DNA from: CAVTWS01 sp963732655
Lineage (GTDB): Bacteria > Actinomycetota > Acidimicrobiia > Acidimicrobiales > SHLQ01
DNA: 64,000 bases
Assembly: GCA_963732655.1 (NCBI GenBank)
Contig: CAVTAI010000005.1
Span: forward strand, 62,001 to 126,000
Direction: 5' to 3'
Positions 53,715-61,648 of the stretch are shown piece after piece. The position numbers were made by a program, and so were the translations under genes. Under the pieces are notes generated by a model. The model worked only from the letters and a program-made list of their open reading frames with translations, was not told the DNA's origin and searched no databases. How positions within the stretch are numbered: position 1 is the stretch's first letter; each line of letters opens with the position of its first letter.

Positions 53715-54884
53715 TCAGGGCACGCGTTGCTCGAGCTCGACCGGCACGTCGATGGTGGCCACGGGCGGGACATCCTCGTCGGCCGGGCGGACGCCGATGG
53801 GGGCTCGCCCGCCGGCGAGCACCTCGCCCTCGGCGCCCACGACCCGGGCCTCGATGGCGTACCGGCCCGGGGGCAGCGGGAGCGCGGGGAGCCGGACGGC
53901 CACCTTGGTCAGCCCGATCCCGGCGATGTCGACGGTGGCACGGAAGGGCATCTCGCCCTGCTGATACCGGAACCGGATGTCGATGCCCGCGGCGTCGACG
54001 AGGAGCGGGCTCGACACATGGAAGCTCACCGGGAGCCCGGCGTAGACCAGATCGTTGCCCTCGAGCGACTCGACCCGTACGACCGCCGGTTCGGGGAAGT
54101 TGCCCCGATCGAGTTCGTCGCTCGCGCCGGTCATGTAGTCGAGGTACTCGTGCACGATCTCCACCGGTTCGCCGATGGCGCGCACCTGACCGTGATCGAG
54201 CCAGACCACCTGATCGCTCAGGCGTTGGACGAGCGCCAGGTCGTGGCTCACGATGACGATGGTCATGCCTGACGCCACGAGCCGGGCCAGGTGCTCCCGG
54301 CACTGGCGCTCGAAGCGGGCGTCGCCGACCGAGATGATCTCGTCGAGCAGCAAGATCTCGGGGTCGAGGTGGACGGAGATGGCGAAACCGAGCCGTGCTC
54401 GCATGCCCGACGAGTAGACCTCGACCGGGGAGTCGATGAACTGGCCGATGTCGGCCATGCCGATGACGGAATCGGCGATGGCATCGATGTCCTCGCGTTC
54501 CATCCCCATGATGGCGCCGTTCATGTAGATGTTCTCGCGTCCCGAGAGCTCGTCATGGAAGCCGGCGCCGAGCTCGAGGAGGGCGGTGACCCGGCCGCGG
54601 GTGATGACCTGGCCGTTGGTCGGCCGGTACACGCCGGCCAGCACGCGCAGCATGGTCGACTTCCCGGACCCGTTGTGCCCGATGATGCTGGTGATCGATC
54701 CTTTGGGCACGGTGAACGACACATCGCTGAGGGCCCAGAACACCTCGGGGCGGGCCCGATGGAAGCCGGTGAGCACGCCGCGCAACGAACGCCCGTGCTC
54801 CTTGTAGAGGCGGAAGCTCTTCGAAACGCCGGTCAGCTCGATCGCCGGTTCCCTCGCAGGAACGGTCGGGGAATCGGTGGTCAC
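53715..54884 (-). CDS. ABC polysaccharide exporter ATPase with C-terminal binding domain (Wzt-like)
   Basis: The protein of 389 residues starts with an ATPase domain: Walker A in GHNGSGKST (near residue 65), the signature YSSGMRARLGFA and Walker B EILLLDEIISVGD. A long C-terminal domain (about residues 255-385) forms a beta sandwich like the Wzt substrate-binding part, which recognises the end of the polymer. GTG at 54884 overlaps the permease stop by 4 bases (GTGA). With the permease it would export a lipid-linked polysaccharide, probably containing rhamnose given the rml genes nearby. Confidence 0.88.
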   Translation of the reverse strand: MTTDSPTVPAREPAIELTGVSKSFRLYKEHGRSLRGVLTGFHRARPEVFWALSDVSFTVPKGSITSIIGHNGSGKSTMLRVLAGVYRPTNGQVITRGRVTALLELGAGFHDELSGRENIYMNGAIMGMEREDIDAIADSVIGMADIGQFIDSPVEVYSSGMRARLGFAISVHLDPEILLLDEIISVGDARFERQCREHLARLVASGMTIVIVSHDLALVQRLSDQVVWLDHGQVRAIGEPVEIVHEYLDYMTGASDELDRGNFPEPAVVRVESLEGNDLVYAGLPVSFHVSSPLLVDAAGIDIRFRYQQGEMPFRATVDIAGIGLTKVAVRLPALPLPPGRYAIEARVVGAEGEVLAGGRAPIGVRPADEDVPPVATIDVPVELEQRVP

Positions 54885-55735
54885 ACGCCCTCGCTCGCGT
54901 TGGGCGCCAGGCGGGCGAACGAGCTCCAGCCGGCGGCGAAGGTGACGACTGCGGCCAAGACCATGATCAACCACAGCTTGAGATCGGGCCACTCGAGCAC
55001 GTACGTGCAGCGGCGAGCGGCGTCGACGAAGTGGGTGACCGGGTTCAACTTCAACAAGAACTCGAGGTCGAGACCGGCCAGCGACTTCCCTTCGACAAGT
55101 TCTGCCGGGTACACGAGTGGGGTGAGGTAGAAGAACAGGCGGAGGAAGACGGCATAGAGGTACCCGACATCGCGGTATCGGATGTTGGCCACGGCCAGCA
55201 GGAGGCCGACGCCGAGGCCGAAGACGGCGGTGAGGAACAGGACGGGGATCAGCCCGAGGAAGCTGGAGCCGATGTTCCCGTAGGCGACATAGGCCACGAC
55301 GAGCACGCCGAGCTCGACGCCGTTCATGGTGACCGAGGTCAGGGCCCGGGCGAACAGGGGGGCGGCGGGCGGGAAGTACACCCGCTGGCGCAGGTGGATC
55401 GATTGGGCGAACGCGTGCATCACGTCGGTCGAGGTGATGGAGAACACGTTCCAGATGACCAGGCCCGAGATCAGGTAGTGGGCGAACGACTTCAGGCCGT
55501 TCGCACCGATGGACACCGAGTCGTTGGCGCCCAGGATGAGGCCGAAGACGGTGCCGTAGATGAGCAGCGTGGTGAGCGGGTTCAGGACGGCCCAGATCCA
55601 GCCGAGGAAGCTCCGGTTGTACTGGGTCCGCAGCTCCCGCCTCCACGTGTGCCGGATGAACGGCCAGTACCTGATGGTCTCGACGAATTCCGCGGCGATG
55701 CTGCGTTGTTCGGCTGTGTGTTGGGTGGTGGTCAT
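54881..55735 (-). CDS. ABC-2-type polysaccharide exporter permease (Wzm-like)
   Basis: The protein of 284 residues has six membrane segments typical of the ABC-2 exporters, with the N-terminal coupling stretch RELRTQYNRSFLGWIWAVLNP and a late LTPLVYPAELVEG loop. It partners with the ATPase that overlaps it by 4 bases. The RELRTQYNRSFLG motif is the common start of polysaccharide/teichoic-acid export permeases. ATG at 55735 is used; the gene is divergent from the large glycosyltransferase by about 90 bases. Confidence 0.9.
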   Translation of the reverse strand: MTTTQHTAEQRSIAAEFVETIRYWPFIRHTWRRELRTQYNRSFLGWIWAVLNPLTTLLIYGTVFGLILGANDSVSIGANGLKSFAHYLISGLVIWNVFSITSTDVMHAFAQSIHLRQRVYFPPAAPLFARALTSVTMNGVELGVLVVAYVAYGNIGSSFLGLIPVLFLTAVFGLGVGLLLAVANIRYRDVGYLYAVFLRLFFYLTPLVYPAELVEGKSLAGLDLEFLLKLNPVTHFVDAARRCTYVLEWPDLKLWLIMVLAAVVTFAAGWSSFARLAPNASEGV

Positions 55736-55813
55736 GAGAGGGGTGGCGCACGGAGGTCCGTGACGAGCACGCAGTCTAGGCGGGTGCTACCGGGTGGCGG
55801 TCGACGCCGATGG

Positions 55814-55819
55814 TAGGAT
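55814..55819 (+). promoter_or_regulatory. -10 box of a leaderless promoter for the large glycosyltransferase
   Basis: TAGGAT ends 8 bases before the GTG at 55828. Confidence 0.5.
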
Positions 55820-55827
55820 GCCGCCCC

Positions 55828-57954
55828 GTGAGTCGAGGCAGGGTCGGACTGGTCGTTACCGAACTTCTCGGCTTGGTCAAGACCGGGGGCATCGCCACCG
55901 CCACGACCCACATGGCCATCGTGCTGTCGAGGGCGGGGTACGAGGTCGACTGCTACTACTGCGGCTGGGCCGAGGCCATGGACCCGGAGTGGGCGCCGCT
56001 CTACCGCGACGCCGGTGTCCGGATCCATTGGCTCGACCGCCAGCATGCCGTCAGCCCGGCCACCCAGGCCGACAGCTACCGGCTGTACGAGCAACTGCGG
56101 GGCGAGGAGCTCGACACCATCGTGTTCCAGGACTGGCAGGGCCTGGCGTACTTCTCCGCCTTGGCGCGCTCGGCGGGGCTGGCGTTCGCCCGGACCCGCC
56201 TCGTCCACATCGTGCACGGCCCGGTCGACTGGCTCGACGAAGCCAACCGCAGCCTCGAGGTCGATGCCGCAACCCAGACCACCGCCTTCATGGAGCGGCG
56301 CAGCGCCGAGCTGGCCGACACCGTGGTGGGGCCGAGCCGGTACCTCGTGGACTGGATGGCCGCCCAGGGCTGGCAGCTCCCCGATGACCGGCGCTTCATC
56401 CCGTACTTCACCGCCGGTCACCTGGTCGATCTCGATCCGGAGCCGTCCCCCACCCGGCGGCCGGGGGGGCAGCCTCTGGATGACATCGTCTTCTTCGGCC
56501 GGCTGGAGGAACGCAAGGGGGTTCGGATCTTCGTCGACGCCCTCAACCGGATCGGCGGCGACCGCCTGGCCGGCCTCACGATCACCTTCCTCGGTCGCGA
56601 CGCGATGTTCAGCCATGACGATGTCCGCGCCTTGTTCACGGCCGATGTGGCGTCGGCCGCCACGATCCGCTTCCTGTCCGATCTGGATCAGCGTCAGGCC
56701 CGGGCCCACCTGGCCGGACCCGGCGTGTTGGCGGTGATGCCCTCGATCCTCGACAACTCGCCGAATGTCGTCTACGAGTGCATCGAGGACCAGATTCCCT
56801 TCCTGGTCTCGACGGGTGGTGGCAGCGGTGAGTTGGTCGCCGAGTCGGACCGCTCGTGGGCGCTCTTCGAACCGACTGGCTCGGCCCTCGCCGAGGCCCT
56901 GGGCCGCGTGGTCGACCGCCGCGTGACGCCGGAGCCCCCCGGCGCGGCCTTCAACGGTCAGGCCAGCTTCGACGCCTGGTGCGCGCTGCTCGACCAGCCC
57001 GTCGAACGGCCGCCCCGGGCCATCGATCAGATGTCGGAGCTCCCGCTCGTTTCCGTCGTGGTGCCGCTGTTCAACCAGTTCGAGGCGGTCCGCGTCTGCC
57101 TCGACTCCGTCGCCGCCCAGGACTACCCGAACCTCGAGATCATCGTCGTCGACGACGGCAGCACTCGATCCGATGCCTCCGAGCAACTGGACGATCTCGA
57201 GCACTGGCGCTGGGGCCGCGACCTGCGGGTCGTGCGTCAGGAGAACCGTTACCTCGGCGCGGCTCGGAACACAGGCGTGCGCGAGGCGAAAGGGGAGTAC
57301 GTCGCCTTCGTCGACGACGACGACGTCCTCGACCCCCGGTACGTCACCACGATGGTCACGGCCGCGCTGGAGACGGGCGCCCGTGGCGTCACGTCGGCGA
57401 TCGCCATGTACCCGACCGACCGCCTCGGGCGGCTCCCGGCGGGAGGGCACGAAGGAACGTTCGCGTTCCTCGGGGGTGGCGCCGAACACCTGGGGATGAT
57501 GTACAACGTCTTCGGTGGCGCGGCGATGATGGTCCGCCGCCAGGACCTCCTCGACCTCGGAGGCTTCCACGAGCGAGCGGGCGTGGGGCACGAGGATTGG
57601 GCCCTGCTCGCCCGACTCGTCCTGTCGGGGCGCTCGCTGTTCGCCGTACCCGAGCACGGCTACCTGTACCGGGTTCGCCCCGGCAGCATGATCCGCTCGA
57701 CCAGCACGTACCAGAACATGCAGCCGGTCTACGAGGCGTATGACGACGTGGTGCCACCCGGACTGCGACCGCTCGTGCGGCTGGCCCACGGTCAGACCGA
57801 GATCGTCGAGCGGAGCCGGAGCGAGGTTCACGCGCTCCATTCTCAGTATCGGCATCAGGCCGAGGAGTTCGAACTTCGTACCCGGTACGTCGCGGTCCTG
57901 GGCGAAGCGCTCGGGATCGCGCCCGGGTCCGCCATCGATGTCGACGAGCCCTGA
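55828..57954 (+). CDS. Two-domain glycosyltransferase (GT4-like plus GT2)
   Basis: The protein of 708 residues has an N-terminal GT-B half (about residues 1-385) with a GGIATATTHMAIVLSRAG donor-fold start and a C-terminal acceptor region ending near PNVVYECIEDQIPFLVS, and a C-terminal GT-A half (about 400-640) with VSVVVPLFNQFEAVRVCL, VVDDGST and FVDDDDVLDPRY as the metal site. A coiled tail of about 60 residues follows. Such bifunctional enzymes add two sugars in turn. GTG at 55828 has TAGGAT 8 bases upstream. It is divergent from the exporter genes and probably builds the exported polymer. Confidence 0.86.
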   Translation: MSRGRVGLVVTELLGLVKTGGIATATTHMAIVLSRAGYEVDCYYCGWAEAMDPEWAPLYRDAGVRIHWLDRQHAVSPATQADSYRLYEQLRGEELDTIVFQDWQGLAYFSALARSAGLAFARTRLVHIVHGPVDWLDEANRSLEVDAATQTTAFMERRSAELADTVVGPSRYLVDWMAAQGWQLPDDRRFIPYFTAGHLVDLDPEPSPTRRPGGQPLDDIVFFGRLEERKGVRIFVDALNRIGGDRLAGLTITFLGRDAMFSHDDVRALFTADVASAATIRFLSDLDQRQARAHLAGPGVLAVMPSILDNSPNVVYECIEDQIPFLVSTGGGSGELVAESDRSWALFEPTGSALAEALGRVVDRRVTPEPPGAAFNGQASFDAWCALLDQPVERPPRAIDQMSELPLVSVVVPLFNQFEAVRVCLDSVAAQDYPNLEIIVVDDGSTRSDASEQLDDLEHWRWGRDLRVVRQENRYLGAARNTGVREAKGEYVAFVDDDDVLDPRYVTTMVTAALETGARGVTSAIAMYPTDRLGRLPAGGHEGTFAFLGGGAEHLGMMYNVFGGAAMMVRRQDLLDLGGFHERAGVGHEDWALLARLVLSGRSLFAVPEHGYLYRVRPGSMIRSTSTYQNMQPVYEAYDDVVPPGLRPLVRLAHGQTEIVERSRSEVHALHSQYRHQAEEFELRTRYVAVLGEALGIAPGSAIDVDEP

Positions 57955-57961
57955 CCCGGTC

Positions 57962-59740
57962 ATGAGCGATCGTTCCGGTCGACATGATGGTGGTCTCGGC
58001 ACGTGGTGTCGGTTGGTGCTCGACATCGTCGATCCCGCCGATGTCCTCGACCTGGCGAGCGACGGCGCCGTCGCCGGGATCATGCTCGCCCTGGGCGGGC
58101 CGCCGGTGGTCGCCGTCGTGCCGGGCGGAGGTGGATCGAGCGGAGGCTCGGTCGTGTCATCGGTCCATGAAATGGATCCGGCTCGTCGGTTCGACTGTTG
58201 CGTCGTGCTCGGCGGTCTCGAGCTGGGCGACGTCGAGTCGGCACGTCGCGTCGTAGCGGAGGCGGCATCGCGGAGCGACATCGTCGTGTTCTGTGCCCCG
58301 CTGCCGCTCGATCATCCCCTCGGACGCTGGCCGACCTTCTGGGATGCCCTGTTCGCAGAACGAGGCGCCGTGCCCGTCGATCCGATCCGAGCGGCGCTCT
58401 GGGACGACCCCGAGGTCGATCCGGTCTACAGCCAGGCCACGACGGTCTACGTGGCCGTTGGAGCGCTCGATCGAGCGGGGAGATGGCCGACCTCCGCGCT
58501 GCCACGTGCGGTGGTCCATCCGGCTCGCCACGCTCAGGCGCTTCGTTCGACAGTGGCGCGATCCGTGGTGGATGGGTTGGCCTCCGAGTTGGCCGCGGCA
58601 CGCCAGCGTGGGGCCGAGGCGGAGGTGATGCTCGATCAGGCGGCGATCGACCTGGACGCGGTGTCGGCTCGAGCCGAGACCCTCGAGGCCCAGGTGGAGA
58701 AGCTCGTCGTGGCCGCGGAGGCGAGCCCGGTCGCCGCGGTTCCGCCGACGGTGGCCGAACCTGGACGTCGTCGTCGCCGAGTTCACGCAGTGCCCCTCTT
58801 TCCGGCGGCCGCTTCTCGTGAGTTGGTGCGATGGGGCGGGACTCGCCGGGCGGTGCCCGATGTCGCTGCCGCGATGCCGACCGTCGACGATCAGGTCGCC
58901 GCCCTGGTCGACTCCCGCTACTACCTGGAGCGGTATCGCGAGGTTGGTCCGAGCGGCATCGCGCCGCGTCAGCACTTCGCCAAGTACGGCTTGGCCGAGC
59001 ACCGTGACCCGTGCCGGTGGTTCGACACGGCCTACTACCTGGCCAGCAACCCCGATGTGGCATCGTCGTCGATCCCGCCGCTCCTGCACTATGTGACCAC
59101 CGGATGGCGGGAGGGCCGAGACCCTCACCCGTGGTTCTCGGGGCGTCACTACCTCGCTCAGAACCTCGATGTCGCCGCGGCGGGCGTGAACCCGTTGGTG
59201 CACTTCGTCGTCACGGGGATGCGGGAGGGCCGGTCACCTCACCTGCTGTTGGACCCCGATACCTGCGCTCGGCAAGCAGCCACGCTCGGAGTCACGGTCG
59301 CCGATCCGTGCGCTTGGTGGATCGGTGGCGCGTGGCTCCGTGGGGCCTCCCCACACTGGTTGTTCAGCGTCCCGTGGTATGCGCATCGGGGACCCGACGT
59401 GGCAGCCGCGGGAGTCGATCCGCTGCGCCACTACGTGGATCACGGGTGGAAGGAGCTGCGCTCACCGCACCCGCTGTTCGATCCCGACTGGTACCTGTCC
59501 GTCTACCCCGATGTCGCCCGGGCCGGCTCAGAGCCGCTCACGCACTACTTGGAGAGCGGTCGATTCGAGGTTCGCCGCCCGGGGCCGCTGTTCGATCCGA
59601 TCTGGTATCGGGTCGAGGCCGGCGCCGCTGCCCTGGGCCCCGATGAGCCCTGCGAGCATTACCTGCGGGTCGGCCGGGCGCACGGCCTGGTGCCCAGCCG
59701 CTGGGCCGCCGACCTCCACGCCAGCGTGTCGTCGAGCTGA
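57962..59740 (+). CDS. Glycosyltransferase-locus protein with about seven 48-residue repeats
   Basis: The protein of 592 residues has an N-terminal domain of about 200 residues with a Rossmann-like feel (VVFCAPLPLDHPLGRWPTFW) but no recognised activity, a coiled coil (about 205-255), a basic linker and a tandem-repeat half (about 316-585). Each repeat reads roughly F-D-x-x-W-Y-L-x-x-x-P-D-V-A-x-A-G-x-x-P-L-x-H-Y, then a G-W-x-E-G-R-x-P-H-P step. These repeats are known next to or within glycosyltransferases and probably bind glycans. It follows the glycosyltransferase by 7 bases, so they are co-expressed. ATG at 57962 is the start. Confidence 0.72.
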   Translation: MSDRSGRHDGGLGTWCRLVLDIVDPADVLDLASDGAVAGIMLALGGPPVVAVVPGGGGSSGGSVVSSVHEMDPARRFDCCVVLGGLELGDVESARRVVAEAASRSDIVVFCAPLPLDHPLGRWPTFWDALFAERGAVPVDPIRAALWDDPEVDPVYSQATTVYVAVGALDRAGRWPTSALPRAVVHPARHAQALRSTVARSVVDGLASELAAARQRGAEAEVMLDQAAIDLDAVSARAETLEAQVEKLVVAAEASPVAAVPPTVAEPGRRRRRVHAVPLFPAAASRELVRWGGTRRAVPDVAAAMPTVDDQVAALVDSRYYLERYREVGPSGIAPRQHFAKYGLAEHRDPCRWFDTAYYLASNPDVASSSIPPLLHYVTTGWREGRDPHPWFSGRHYLAQNLDVAAAGVNPLVHFVVTGMREGRSPHLLLDPDTCARQAATLGVTVADPCAWWIGGAWLRGASPHWLFSVPWYAHRGPDVAAAGVDPLRHYVDHGWKELRSPHPLFDPDWYLSVYPDVARAGSEPLTHYLESGRFEVRRPGPLFDPIWYRVEAGAAALGPDEPCEHYLRVGRAHGLVPSRWAADLHASVSSS

Positions 59741-59756
59741 CGAGGGTCGAGGTGGG

Positions 59757-60380
59757 TCACCAGGCGTGGCTCCAGTGGTGGACCGCGAAGGCATCGGGGA
59801 ACGGCTCCCCCGCACGTTCAGGCTCCGAGAAATGGTAGGGCAGGAGCATCGGTGCGGGGAGAAGCGCCACGCCGCTGCGCTGGGCTTCCGGCGAACCGGC
59901 GTACACCCGGCTGAGATACTGCGGACCGGTGACGACGTTCGGCGGTCCGGTGGGATCGCCGGATACGGAGTCGTCGAGCCCTCGGACGAGCCGGTGGAGA
60001 AACGGATGCCCGGGCCACGCGCCGAATATGGCGTTGGTCAGCCACCGGCCGTCCTCCATGGCGAAGAAGCAACCGAGATGATCGACGAGCGGGTCGAGAG
60101 GTCGAAGCGACGCGAAATCACTGTCGATGTAGACACCACCGAACCGGCACACGAGCTCGTAGCGGGCGATATCGGCCTTCATGGCGTAGGAGCTCGCGGC
60201 GTCGAACAGTGCCTGGTTGTGGAGGGGGGGAAGGTTGCTCTCGGTCCAGGTCGTCAACTGCCAGTCGGGGTGGTGGCGGCGAAAGCTGGCGCCGTACTCG
60301 ACGAGGTCGTCGGGGATCGGCCCGCCCAGCCATATGCGATGGAAGACGAGCGGGATCCCGGCGGCGAGGGTGGCCGCCAT
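59757..60380 (-). CDS. Glycosyltransferase with DXD motif (GT32-like)
   Basis: The protein of 207 residues has the family's PLVFHRIWLGGPIPDD start and the donor site MKADIARYELVCRFGGVYIDSDFASL, which shows as KADIARYELV then GGVYIDSDF; D-S-D is the metal motif. The FGAWPGHPFLHRLV and VVTGPQYL segments follow. This Och1/TcdA-like fold transfers hexoses from nucleotide sugars. ATG at 60380 shares one base with the FkbM stop (TGATG), so it is the second gene of that operon. It converges on the repeat protein. Confidence 0.86.
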   Translation of the reverse strand: MAATLAAGIPLVFHRIWLGGPIPDDLVEYGASFRRHHPDWQLTTWTESNLPPLHNQALFDAASSYAMKADIARYELVCRFGGVYIDSDFASLRPLDPLVDHLGCFFAMEDGRWLTNAIFGAWPGHPFLHRLVRGLDDSVSGDPTGPPNVVTGPQYLSRVYAGSPEAQRSGVALLPAPMLLPYHFSEPERAGEPFPDAFAVHHWSHAW

Positions 60381-61594
60381 CAGACGGGCAGATCGATGAC
60401 GAGGTGGGGCATCGGCTCACGATCGAGGAGCCGGCGCAGGGAATCGGTGACGCGACGTCCCGAGACATCCAGACGGCCGAAGCGGGCGCCGCGTGTTTCG
60501 AGGCGCTGCAGCGACGACCTCAGGTTCGGCCAGTCGTCGGGCGCGTTGGCGCGTACGAGCTCGATCACGATCGTGCCGACCCGGCCCGCCTCGATGAGCC
60601 CGCTCATGCCATCGAGCACGCGCCGCTCGGCGCCCTCGACGTCGACCTTGACCAGGCGGTGGAATCGGGGCGCCAACGCCTCGTCGAGCCGCACCGTCTC
60701 GACCTCGGTCGTCGTGCTGGTGTCGAGGGGGAACCGGCGGCGATAGTCGTCGGTGTGGGGGATGAGGCTGCTGTTGCCCTGGGCCCGGGTCGAGACGTGC
60801 ATGGTGGTCGAGCCGGCGACATCGCTGACCGCGCGGTGGTCGACACGGGTCCAGGCGCTCACGTAGTTGATCTGCAGGGTGGTGGCACACAGTTCACGGA
60901 TGCGGGCCACCGGCTCGAACGCGTGCACGAACCCTCCCGGGCCGGCCAGTTCGGCCATCCGAAGGGTGAACAATCCGATGTTGGCTCCCACATCGGCGCA
61001 GCAGTCGCCTGGGCGGACGGTGAGCTCGAGGAACCGGAGCAGCACGGGGTCGTAGTGGCCGCGCAGGACGATGTCGGGCGTGAGGCTGATGTCGTGGGGA
61101 TCGAGCAGGATCTTCGTGCCCCACGAGGTGGCGGCGATCATCCGGTCCGGTGCGAGCAGGGCGCTGACCCGCGGGGGAGCTTCCGCGCTCGGCGACTCCG
61201 GGCGGACGAGATGAGCCAAGTGCGCGAGGACCTGCGAGGGAGACGAGATCTCCTCCGGGCCGACGCCGTCGCGGCCGAACTGGACGACCTCGTGCATGAG
61301 GCCAGCCCAGGGTCGATGGGCTCCCAGCGCCACGTCATGACCTCGTTCGAGATAGGTGGCTGCCGGTTCCACGGCGACGGCGGACGAGATCGACGGGTCG
61401 CAGCCGTCGAGCGCTACATCGACGAGGCGTTGGGTTGCCGCGGGGTCGAGGGTGGGCAGCACGATCAATGTGGCCGACCATCGATCGACATCGCGGCGCA
61501 CCAGCTCGACCAGCGCGGCCAAGACGCCGGCATGCTCGGGGGTGGAGGGGTCGACGGCGAGCGCGACACGCTGGCGCCGATCGGCGGGAGGCAT
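60380..61594 (-). CDS. FkbM-family methyltransferase
   Basis: The protein of 404 residues has a C-terminal FkbM domain (about 185-390) with PGDCCADVGANIGLFTLRMAE as the SAM motif, FVHAFEPV, and the KVDVEGAERRVLDGM signature. The N-terminal 180 residues form a second alpha/beta domain (VALAVDPSTPEHAGVLAALVELV) without a known name, perhaps a degraded glycosyltransferase part. The enzyme probably O-methylates a sugar in the polymer. ATG at 61594 has TAGGGT 7 bases upstream, and it is coupled to the GT32-like gene. Confidence 0.84.
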   Translation of the reverse strand: MPPADRRQRVALAVDPSTPEHAGVLAALVELVRRDVDRWSATLIVLPTLDPAATQRLVDVALDGCDPSISSAVAVEPAATYLERGHDVALGAHRPWAGLMHEVVQFGRDGVGPEEISSPSQVLAHLAHLVRPESPSAEAPPRVSALLAPDRMIAATSWGTKILLDPHDISLTPDIVLRGHYDPVLLRFLELTVRPGDCCADVGANIGLFTLRMAELAGPGGFVHAFEPVARIRELCATTLQINYVSAWTRVDHRAVSDVAGSTTMHVSTRAQGNSSLIPHTDDYRRRFPLDTSTTTEVETVRLDEALAPRFHRLVKVDVEGAERRVLDGMSGLIEAGRVGTIVIELVRANAPDDWPNLRSSLQRLETRGARFGRLDVSGRRVTDSLRRLLDREPMPHLVIDLPV

Positions 61595-61601
61595 GCCCCG
61601 A

Positions 61602-61607
61602 ACCCTA
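61602..61607 (-). promoter_or_regulatory. -10 box of a leaderless promoter for the FkbM gene
   Basis: On the minus strand TAGGGT ends 7 bases before the ATG at 61594. Confidence 0.5.
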
Positions 61608-61648
61608 GTTGCCGGCGCGGGGTCGGACTGATCCCCTGCGGACCGCGC

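Noticed and set aside
55732..58281. An 849-codon minus-strand open frame opposite the large glycosyltransferase
   Set aside because: Its composition is the mirror of the plus-strand gene, it has no domain-like motifs, and the plus-strand gene has clear GT motifs and a promoter.
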